Of a stretch of 64,000 bases of DNA, positions 25,904 through 32,856 are shown piece by piece; positions within the stretch are counted from its first letter, which is position 1, and each line of letters begins with the position of its first letter. The translations under genes and the position numbers were made by a program. Below the pieces are notes generated by a model. It made no database searches, was not told the DNA's origin, and saw only the letters and a program-made list of their open reading frames with translations. This DNA comes from CBDESN01 sp965242495. GTDB taxonomy: Bacteria > Pseudomonadota > Alphaproteobacteria > MPNO01. The stretch lies in NCBI GenBank assembly GCA_965242495.1, contig OZ251446.1, positions 992,001-1,056,000 on the forward strand. The letters run 5' to 3'.

Positions 25904-26224
25904 TTATGGCGGCGCGTGGAAGAAATCGTCCGGCAGCGCATCGATCACCCGATCGATCGCACGGGCGGCGGCGAGCCTGCGCCCGGTGCGGTGATCGTGC
26001 AGCGCGTAGATGCCGTCTTCCGCGCGGGAGATGCGGTAGCTCGCGTAGCGCCGGGGACCCCGGTCGCCGGAATAGAGGACCATCCCGTCGCCTCCCTCCC
26101 CGGCGAGTCGCTCGCAGCGGAACCAGCGATGCATCAGGCGGAGCCTGGCCCGGAGCGCGTGGAGCTTGTCCACGTCGCTCCGCGTAAACCGCCCGAGGTC
26201 CAGAGACAAGAGATTTTCGCTCAT
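25904..26224 (-). CDS. Conserved hypothetical protein, 106 aa
   Basis: I do not recognise the family. The protein is soluble, basic and rich in Arg, with no signal peptide or membrane segment. It contains SENLLSLDLGRFTRSDVDKLHALRARL near the start, and YSGDRGPRRYASYRISRAEDGIYALHDH in the middle, a pattern like a small beta-rich fold. It precedes the MBL hydrolase on the same strand by 22 nt and is likely the first gene of that operon. The coding call rests on codon pattern and position. Confidence 0.65.
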   Translation of the reverse strand: MSENLLSLDLGRFTRSDVDKLHALRARLRLMHRWFRCERLAGEGGDGMVLYSGDRGPRRYASYRISRAEDGIYALHDHRTGRRLAAARAIDRVIDALPDDFFHAPP

Positions 26225-26363
26225 CCGCCGTCGTTCCGCCGCCGCCTGGATCATAGCCCGCACTTCTCACCCCGGCCATGGCCTGCGCGGGCGAGGCCCG
26301 GCGCGTTGCACGCCCGGCGCGGCGCGGCTACCATCGCGGCGAACCGACGGGGACGGGACCGCG

Positions 26364-27119
26364 ATGCCGGGCGGAAACGGGCATATCGGGCGGGAGACGG
26401 CGGAAGCGATCGTGGCGCTGCGCGAGACGTGGCACACCAGGAACCATCCGATCTACGTCGAGTTCGCCGAGGGCAGGATCGGCCTCGAACCGCACGGCCG
26501 GCTGATGGCCCAGCACTATCAGCACGTCTCGCGGCTGGTGCCGGCGCTGGGGCTGATGTACTACAAGGCTGGGCCGGAAGCGCGGCCCTTTATCCTGGAC
26601 AACTTCGCCGAGGAGCACGGGCTCGCCGCCGGCCCCGGCGAAGACCGGGAGGCGCAGGACCATATGGAGCTCATCTTGCGTTTCTGCCGCGCCGCCGGGC
26701 TGAGCGACGAGGCTGTGTTCGCAACCGAGCAGCTCGCGAGCTGGCGCGCGCGATCCTATTTCTACCTCAACGTGATCCACGACGAACCGATCGGCGTGGT
26801 CATGGCCCTGGGCGCCACCCAGGAGGGGCAGCAGCCGGGCGTCAACCGGCTCATCCTGCCGGCGTTCGAGCGGCATCACGGCTTTTCGCCCGATGCGCCC
26901 GAGCTGGAGTTCTTCCGCGAGCACCTCCTCGCCGACGCCGATCATTCGCAGCGCCAGATCACGCTGGTCGCCGAGCTGATCGATTCCCCGACATTGCGGA
27001 AGAAGGCGCTGGAAGTGGCGGAGATCGCGGTCAAGACGCGCTGGGCGTGCATGAACGAGCTGTACCGAACCGCGGTGCTGGGCGAGAAGGACCCTCTGCC
27101 CAAGGGGGTCGCCGCCTGA
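26364..27119 (+). CDS. TenA/PqqC-like heme-oxygenase-fold protein
   Basis: 251 aa, all alpha-helical by composition. The pattern HPIYVEFAEGRIGLEPHGRLMAQHYQHVSRL, then NFAEEHGLAAGPGEDREAQDHMELILRFC and the C-terminal EFFREHLLADADHSQRQ, resembles PqqC/TenA and the di-iron HDO oxidases, with metal-ligand-like His and Glu residues (EEHG, DHMELI, EHLLADADHS). It could be a di-iron oxygenase on an amino or fatty-acid-type substrate, or a thiaminase-like hydrolase. It stands alone on the plus strand before tRNA-Asn. ATG 26364 is chosen. Confidence 0.8.
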   Translation: MPGGNGHIGRETAEAIVALRETWHTRNHPIYVEFAEGRIGLEPHGRLMAQHYQHVSRLVPALGLMYYKAGPEARPFILDNFAEEHGLAAGPGEDREAQDHMELILRFCRAAGLSDEAVFATEQLASWRARSYFYLNVIHDEPIGVVMALGATQEGQQPGVNRLILPAFERHHGFSPDAPELEFFREHLLADADHSQRQITLVAELIDSPTLRKKALEVAEIAVKTRWACMNELYRTAVLGEKDPLPKGVAA

Positions 27120-27162
27120 CCGGCGCGGGCCCGGCCGTTTCCGACCGGACCCTTGCCGTGAA

Positions 27163-27238
27163 TGGCTCCGCGGGCAGGACTCGAACCTGCGGCCCGGTGG
27201 TTAACAGCCACCTGCTCTACCAACTGAGCTACCGCGGA
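27163..27238 (-). tRNA. tRNA-Asn (GUU anticodon)
   Basis: On the minus strand a full cloverleaf is visible: acceptor TCCGCGG/CCGCGGA, D-arm with TAGCTCAGTTGGTAGAGCA, anticodon arm with GTGGCTGTTAACCAC (GTT anticodon), T-arm with GCAGGTTCGAGTCCTGC, and an encoded 3' CCA. 76 nt including CCA. No IS or integrase sits at its 3' end. Confidence 0.97.
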
Positions 27239-27365
27239 TCAGAAGGCGCTCGAAGCCCGGAGGCGCCGGGCGCGTACATCATATAGCAGCGCCCGGCCGG
27301 TATTTCCACCCTGTCTTCGCGCCGCCGCTGCTATACTCGCGCCGCATCCGGGAAGGGAGACCGTC

Positions 27366-28334
27366 ATGACCGGCAGCGCCGCCGCGAGGCTCGACGAGGT
27401 GGACACGCTCGAAGGCCTCTACGCCCGGCTCGGGACGATGGAGCTGACGCCGGGATGGGTCGACCGCGACCGGCCGATCCTCACCGTCGAGCCGCACAGC
27501 GCCTACGAGCCCGCGCACTGGCGCTACGTCGAGTGCAAGGAGGCGCTCGACGCGGCCGGCCGCCTGATCGACACCGAACTGGCCGAGCGGCGGAATCTGG
27601 TGATGCGCAACCCGACGCATCCCGACGGCACAGCCACGACGCGGACGCTGGTCTCCGCCTATCAGATGATCCTGCCGGGGGAGAAGGCGCGCTCGCATCG
27701 CCATGCGCCGCACGCGCTCCGGGTCATCATCGACGCCAAAGGCGCGCATTCCACCGTCAACGGCGAGAAGACGCTGATGGAGACCGGCGACGTCGTGCTG
27801 ACGCCGGGCTGGTTCTGGCACGGGCATGGGCATGACGGCGACGAGCCGGCCTACTGGTTCGACGGGCTGGACGTGCCGCTGACCCATCTGCTGGAGCCGA
27901 TGTTCTACGAGGAGCATCCGGGCGGCTACGAAGAGGTGGAAGCGCTGACCGAGGAATCGCCGATGCGCTTTACCTGGGACTCGATACGGCGCGCGCTCGA
28001 CAAGGCGGACGCCGACCCGGACGGATTCCACGGTCGGCGCATACGGCTGGACGCGCCGGACATGCCGACGATGGGGCTTCACATCCAGCGTCTCGACGGC
28101 AACGAGGCGACGCGCCGCTGCCGGTCGACGGCCAACACCATCTTCGCCGTGATGCAAGGCAGCGGGGCGTCCCGCATCGACGGCGCCGGGATCCGCTGGG
28201 CGCGCGGCGATTCGTTCTGCGCGCCGACCTGGAGCTGGATCGAGCACCGGGCCGATTCGGACGCCGTGCTGTTCTCGATGTCGGACGAGCCGGTGCAGCG
28301 ATTCGCCAAGTATTACCGCTTCGAGGCGGCCTGA
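27366..28334 (+). CDS. Gentisate 1,2-dioxygenase-like bicupin
   Basis: 322 aa. Two cupin domains. The first carries the Fe(II) ligands in SHRHAPHALRVIIDAKGAHSTVNGEK and WHGHGHDG; the second is degenerate (NTIFAVMQGSGASRIDG). Gentisate and 1-hydroxy-2-naphthoate dioxygenases share this layout and typically have 340-370 aa. The reaction would be ring cleavage of gentisate or a substituted relative to a maleylpyruvate. Nearby is a bifunctional aryl-CoA monooxygenase (32857-35265) of the kind that forms 5-hydroxylated products from salicylyl- or 2-aminobenzoyl-CoA. Start ATG has GGGAG upstream. Confidence 0.87.
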   Translation: MTGSAAARLDEVDTLEGLYARLGTMELTPGWVDRDRPILTVEPHSAYEPAHWRYVECKEALDAAGRLIDTELAERRNLVMRNPTHPDGTATTRTLVSAYQMILPGEKARSHRHAPHALRVIIDAKGAHSTVNGEKTLMETGDVVLTPGWFWHGHGHDGDEPAYWFDGLDVPLTHLLEPMFYEEHPGGYEEVEALTEESPMRFTWDSIRRALDKADADPDGFHGRRIRLDAPDMPTMGLHIQRLDGNEATRRCRSTANTIFAVMQGSGASRIDGAGIRWARGDSFCAPTWSWIEHRADSDAVLFSMSDEPVQRFAKYYRFEAA

Positions 28335-29509
28335 CCGGCGCGGCGGTATCCCAGCGCGAAGACCAGGAGCCCGGCCCCGGCAAGACAAGTCATGGCCAGA
28401 GCGACCGGCAGCATCGTGCCGTCGTAGAGATAGCCGCTGATCAGGATCACCGTCGACGAGGTGCTGATCTGGCCGAACCCGACCAGGGACGACGCCGCGC
28501 CGGCCATCGACGGGAACGGCGCGATCGCCGCGGCGCTGCCGGGCGGGATGACGAAACCGATCCCGAACATGAACACGAAAACGGGCGCCACCGCCAGCGG
28601 CGCCGGCGCCCCGACGGCGGCCAGAACCGCGGCCGCCGCGGTCGACGCCAAGCATATCAGATTGCCCGCGGTGATGAGTCGCGCACTGCCCAGCCGCGCC
28701 GCGATGCGCCCGGCGATGGCGGAGCCGAGGACGAAGCCGGCGATGGAGATCGAGATGAACAGACCGGCGAGGCTCGCCGTCGCGCCATAGGCCTCGATGA
28801 ACACCAGCACCGCGCCCGACAGCCAAGCGAACATCGCGCCGTGCATGCAGCAGGTGCAGGCGGTCACGGCGAGAAAACGGCGATCGGTGAGCAGCGCCCG
28901 GTAGGTCCGTCGCAACCGGCGGAGGCGAAGCCCTTCGAAGTCCCGCACAGGCAGCGTCTCGGCGAGGCCGAGCCAGATCAAGGCCAGGATCGCCGCTCCG
29001 CTGGCTCCGACATAGGCGAAGACCGCGCGCCACCCCCACCAATCGGTCAGAAGGCCGCCGAGAACCGGATTGCAGACGGCGACGACGCCGAAGCCGGCCA
29101 TGATGTAGCTCAGCACCTGGCCGGACCGGACGGGACCGTAGAGGTCGCGGACGACGGCGCGCGCGACCGCGGGGGCGGCTCCGGCCCCGAGCCCTTGCAG
29201 CAGGCGGGCGGCGACCAGGGTTTCGAACGAAATCGCCGCGGCGGAGAGGCAGGAGCCCAGCGTGAACAGGCTCATCGACCACAACAGCACCGGCCGCCGG
29301 CCGAAGCGGTCCGACAGCGGGCCGTAGACGAGCTGCGTGACGGCGAACGCATAGACGAACGCGCTGATCGAGAACTGCGCCCTGCCGGCGCGAAGCGCTA
29401 GGTCGGCGCGCATGTCGGGGATGGCGGGAAACAGGGTGTCGACGGCGGTGGCCTGCAACGACAACAGCAACGTGAGGACGGCGCCGACCGCCAGCGTCCG
29501 AAACGTCAT
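28313..29509 (-). CDS. MFS transporter, Bcr/CflA-type
   Basis: 398 aa with about 12 hydrophobic segments, starting TLAVGAVLTLLLSLQATAVDTLFPAIPDM. The MFS motif A analogue is YGPLSDRFGRRPVLL between TM2 and TM3. The subfamily handles drug or small-molecule efflux (bicyclomycin, cystine, sulfonamide). The 3' end overlaps the convergent cupin gene by 22 bp. The substrate is unknown; export of an aromatic intermediate is possible. Confidence 0.9.
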   Translation of the reverse strand: MTFRTLAVGAVLTLLLSLQATAVDTLFPAIPDMRADLALRAGRAQFSISAFVYAFAVTQLVYGPLSDRFGRRPVLLWSMSLFTLGSCLSAAAISFETLVAARLLQGLGAGAAPAVARAVVRDLYGPVRSGQVLSYIMAGFGVVAVCNPVLGGLLTDWWGWRAVFAYVGASGAAILALIWLGLAETLPVRDFEGLRLRRLRRTYRALLTDRRFLAVTACTCCMHGAMFAWLSGAVLVFIEAYGATASLAGLFISISIAGFVLGSAIAGRIAARLGSARLITAGNLICLASTAAAAVLAAVGAPAPLAVAPVFVFMFGIGFVIPPGSAAAIAPFPSMAGAASSLVGFGQISTSSTVILISGYLYDGTMLPVALAMTCLAGAGLLVFALGYRRAGQAASKR

Positions 29510-29557
29510 GCCGCGCCGTCCGGGAGCGCGGAACCCGGCATCCAGGACCGCAACCGG

Positions 29558-30190
29558 CTAGCCGCGGCGGCGCCAGACGCTGGCGAGCCAGGGCTGCCGC
29601 TCGCGCGGAAGACCCTCGGGACGGTAGTAATGGCGGATCTCGGCGAAACCGGCGGCGCGCATATAGCCACGCCACGTCTCGAGACCGTAGAAGCAGCCGT
29701 AGCGTTCGCCTCCGCTGTCCTCCTGGTCGTCGCCGCGCGGGTTGGAGCTGAACAGCGCGCCGTCGGGCTTGAGGCAAGCATGCAGTTCGCCGAGGACGCG
29801 CGGCAGTTCGGGGCGTGGGACGTGGAACAGGGCGGCGTTGGCGAAGACGCCGTCGAACCGCGCCGGGGGCAGATCGAGCGCGATGAAGTCCTGGTGCAGG
29901 ACTTCGCAGCCGGTCGCCTCGCGCGCCATCTCGACGAAGGCGCGCGCTCCGTCGAGGCCGACGGCCTCGTGACCGCGGGCGGAGAAACAGGCCAGATCGC
30001 GCCCGGGCCCGCATCCGAAATCGAGAAGGACGCAGGGTTCGCGGTCGGCGATCGCATCGAGCAGCGCCTCGCGGTTCTGGCTCACGTCGTGATCCATGAC
30101 GCCCGACCGGTACCACGACGCGCAGCGGTCGTAGAAGCCGATCGTCCGCTCGGTCAGCCGCCGGCCGGCGCGATCCCCCTCGGCGTCCAT
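29558..30190 (-). CDS. Class I SAM-dependent methyltransferase
   Basis: 210 aa. The SAM-binding motif I is LLDFGCGPGRDLACF, followed by acidic VGLDGA (motif II) and LPPARFDGVFANAALFHVP (motif IV area). UbiE/COQ5-like small-molecule methyltransferase of unknown substrate. It lies 48 nt upstream of the MFS gene on the same strand. Its start is only 14 nt from the left end of the IS1380 remnant, so its own promoter region was probably displaced by the insertion. Confidence 0.88.
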   Translation of the reverse strand: MDAEGDRAGRRLTERTIGFYDRCASWYRSGVMDHDVSQNREALLDAIADREPCVLLDFGCGPGRDLACFSARGHEAVGLDGARAFVEMAREATGCEVLHQDFIALDLPPARFDGVFANAALFHVPRPELPRVLGELHACLKPDGALFSSNPRGDDQEDSGGERYGCFYGLETWRGYMRAAGFAEIRHYYRPEGLPRERQPWLASVWRRRG

Positions 30191-30203
30191 GAAGGCAATC
30201 TAT

Positions 30204-31391
30204 CCCGCATTTCTCATACTGTGGGGCGCATCGGGGTTCTGCATGTGGGATAATCTTTGTGAGACAAAAGGTTATCTAACAGCAGGGGAGTCCCCGATGC
30301 GAACAGAGTGTATCCGGGATTCGTTTGGGTTCCAAGCGGTCAAGGACCGTTCGGTGGCGGCGGGGTTCGACGGCAAGGCGGTGAGTTCGGATGCGGGCGC
30401 GTTGTTGTTGGCTGCGGATCGGGTAATCGGCTTGATCGAGCGGTTTGCTGCCCGCTTCACCGATCATCGCGATGCGCGTCTTGTCGAACGCGAGGTGAAG
30501 ACGCTGGTCGGTCGGCGTATGGTCGGGACCGCCCTGGGCGGAGCACTGGTCGGGAGTGGCGATCGTGCTGCGGGCCGATGCGGGGTTCGCCCGTGAGCCT
30601 CTGACGGCGTGGCGCAAGGCCAACGGGGTGGAGTACCTGTTCGGCTTGGCGAGGAACGCCCGGCCGGCCGGGGCGGTCGAGGCGGAGATGGCGCAGGCCC
30701 GCGCGCACAGCGAGGGCGGCGGCAAGCCGCACCGCCGCTTCCAGGACTTCCTCTGGCGCACGCGGAATAGCTGGAGCCGCCCCCGCCGGGTCGTCGCCAA
30801 GGCCGAATGGACCCGGGGCAAGGCCAACCCGCGCTTCGTCGTCACCTCGCTGACGCCCGATCGGATCAGAGCGCGACCCCTTTACGAGAAGCTCTATCGC
30901 CACCGCGGCGAGATGGAGAACCGCATCAAGGAATGCCAACTCGATCTGTTCGCCGACCGCACTTCGAGCCAGACCCTGCGCGCCAACCAACTCCACCTGT
31001 GGTCCGCCTCCATGGCCTATGTGCCGCCGTGCGTCCTGCGCCGCATCGGCCTCGCCCGCACCCGGCTCGCCGCCGCAAGCTGCTCAAGATCGGCGCCTGG
31101 ATCAGGGTCAGCGCGCGTCGGGTCAAGATCGCCATGGCCTCCACCCATCCCTGGAAGGACGAGTTCGCCATCGCCCGCCGCCGATTATCCACCGCCGCAG
31201 CGTAACGGGCCTCCCCTTCGCCCTTCCCTCCAACAACACAGGAACAGCGCCAGGACGACCCAACCGCCCACCGGCGGGCGCCGACGCGCGCCCCGAAAAC
31301 GTCACGCCCCTACAACACGAGCCCAACCGCCACCGCTCACCCGCGCCAGGACATCAGACCCTCAGCCCTTGACAGGTATGAGAAATGCGGG
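30204..31391 (+). mobile_element. IS1380-family insertion sequence, decayed
   Basis: Perfect 16-bp terminal inverted repeats bound it: CCCGCATTTCTCATAC (30204-30219) and GTATGAGAAATGCGGG (31376-31391). Flanks are CTAT and CTAG, 3 of 4 matching, so the target duplication has decayed or is shorter. It is 1188 bp long against roughly 1.6-1.7 kb for typical members, so about a third is missing. Confidence 0.85.
30297..31205 (+). pseudogene. IS1380 transposase, broken
   Basis: Three frames are needed to follow it: the N-terminus MRTECIRDSFGFQAVKDRSV to TLVGRRMVGTALGG in one frame, then VLRADAGFAREPLTAWRKANGVEYLFGLARNARP to FADRTSSQTLRANQLHLWSASMAY in a second, then LLKIGAWIRVSARRVKIAMAS in a third. 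A stretch between the first two parts, which should carry part of the DDE catalytic core, is deleted. Inactive. Confidence 0.85.
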
Positions 31392-31438
31392 CTAGCGTCC
31401 GTCGGATTATCTGGCCGACCCTGTTCAAGGAACGATCC

Positions 31439-31882
31439 ATGCCATCGGATACACTGCCCGCCGCCGACCTGTGCCTCGTGTCTTGCGTCAAGCCGAAACT
31501 GCGCGAACGCGCGCCCGCCAGAGAGTTGTACGTCTCATCCTGGTTTCGCAAGGCGCGCGCGGTCGTCGAGGCGGAGGGGCGGCGCTGGTTCATACTTTCC
31601 GCGAAATGCGGCTTGGTCGATCCGGATGAGGTCATCGAACCATACGACAAGACGCTGAAAGACATGCCGAAGAACGAACGTGTCGAATGGTCGCGCGAGG
31701 TAATGAGCGCGCTCGACCCGAGCCTTGACGGCGTCGACTCCGTCGTCATCTTCGCGGGCGAGAAGTACCGTGAGTTCCTGGCGCCGAAGTTGCGCGAGCG
31801 CGGGATTGCCGTTCGCGTACCGATGGAAGGCTTGAAGATCGGCGAGCAGCTCCGTTGGCTGAATGAACGGCTCGATCGGTGA
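31439..31882 (+). CDS. DUF6884-like protein, first gene of a two-gene unit
   Basis: 147 aa. The pattern LCLVSCVKPKLRERAPARELYVSSWFRKARAVVE, ILSAKCGLVDPDEVIEPYDKTLKDM and VIFAGEKYREFLAPKLRERG matches the DUF6884 group as I know it, distantly related to YaaA/DUF5591-type folds; some relatives sit near DNA-modification and phage genes. ATG 31439 has AAGGAA 7 nt upstream. It starts 48 nt after the IS1380 remnant, and its stop overlaps the next start (GTGA), so the pair is co-translated. Function unknown; nucleic-acid base handling is a reasonable guess. Confidence 0.75.
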   Translation: MPSDTLPAADLCLVSCVKPKLRERAPARELYVSSWFRKARAVVEAEGRRWFILSAKCGLVDPDEVIEPYDKTLKDMPKNERVEWSREVMSALDPSLDGVDSVVIFAGEKYREFLAPKLRERGIAVRVPMEGLKIGEQLRWLNERLDR

Positions 31883-32625
31883 ATACCCTCCGCGCTTCAG
31901 AGGAGCGCATCGCCGACACCATTCGGTTTCACGAGCTTCTCGCCCGTCTCGAACGCCGCGTGGGCGGGGTGCGGACGCTCGAAGCCTGTGACGGGCGCAT
32001 GGAGTGGCCTCGGCGCGGCGTATACTTCTTCTTCGAGGTAGGGGAAGAGCGGAGCGGATCCGGTCACGGCCCTCGCGCGGTTCGGGTCGGCACCCATGCG
32101 CTGACGGCGACTTCCCGGACTTCACTGTGGAGCCGGTTGTCGCAGCATCGGGGCGGCGCCAAGTCCGGCGGCGGCAATCATCGCGGCTCGATCTTCCGGT
32201 CGATCGTCGGCGCCGCGTTGGCCCGCCGCGGCGATTCGCCGCTACCGCCCACTTGGGGAATCGGCGGAGACCTTGGCGCGGCGGCGCGAAAGCTCGGCAT
32301 GGATCGCGCCTCTGTGCGGGATGGCGAAGCCGATCTGGAACGGGGCGTCAGCCGTTATATCGGCGCCATGCCGTTGCTGTGGCTGACCATCGACGACGAA
32401 CCGGGACAAAGTCGGCGCGGTTTCATCGAACGCAACGCCATCGCCTTGCTGAGCCATGCGAAGGCCCCGGCGGCCGATCCGCCGTCCGGAGAATGGCTGG
32501 GAGCGTTCAGCGACCACGAAGGGGTGCAGGCATCGGGACTGTGGAACAACAACCACGTCGAGGAGGATTACGATGCTTCGTTCCTTGATACGATGCAAAG
32601 ACTGATGGATACGCAGCGGTTCTGA
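31879..32625 (+). CDS. GIY-YIG-like nuclease, second gene of a two-gene unit
   Basis: 248 aa, starting at GTG that overlaps the upstream stop by 4 nt. Residues about 45-90 read RRGVYFFFEVGEERSGSG, RAVRVGTHAL and TSLWSRLSQHRGG, which fits a GIY-YIG core (GVY and RVGTH replacing GIY and YIG). FIERNAIALLSHA supplies the glutamate position, and GLWNNNHVEEDYD the C-terminal part. The catalytic assignment is by pattern only. It is a soluble protein with no other domain. Paired with the DUF6884-like protein it may form a DNA-targeting, perhaps defensive, unit. Confidence 0.7.
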   Translation: MNTLRASEERIADTIRFHELLARLERRVGGVRTLEACDGRMEWPRRGVYFFFEVGEERSGSGHGPRAVRVGTHALTATSRTSLWSRLSQHRGGAKSGGGNHRGSIFRSIVGAALARRGDSPLPPTWGIGGDLGAAARKLGMDRASVRDGEADLERGVSRYIGAMPLLWLTIDDEPGQSRRGFIERNAIALLSHAKAPAADPPSGEWLGAFSDHEGVQASGLWNNNHVEEDYDASFLDTMQRLMDTQRF

Positions 32626-32728
32626 CGGCGCCTTCGACATCTCGCCCTCAAACAGGCCGGAAGCCGCCGATCCGGCGCCCTGCCTCCCCTTCGGTCTGAA
32701 GACGAGACCTCACCGGGAGGAAGCGTAG

Positions 32729-32742
32729 CCCGCATTTCCCGC
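32729..32742 (+). repeat. 14-mer shared with 52669-52682 and related to the IS1380 end
   Basis: CCCGCATTTCCCGC occurs here and, inverted, at 52669-52682. Its first ten bases equal the IS1380 terminal repeat. It lies in the 231-bp gap between the GIY-YIG-like gene and the aryl-CoA monooxygenase gene, where nothing else is evident. Confidence 0.45.
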
Positions 32743-32856
32743 GCTGACCGGCCGCCGCGATGGCGCGACGCAGGCGACGGGCCGGTTGACGGCGAACGGA
32801 AAAAGACGAAGATTCGCCGCCGTCCGGGCCCGCTGCCGCGCCGGAGGGACGTCAGC

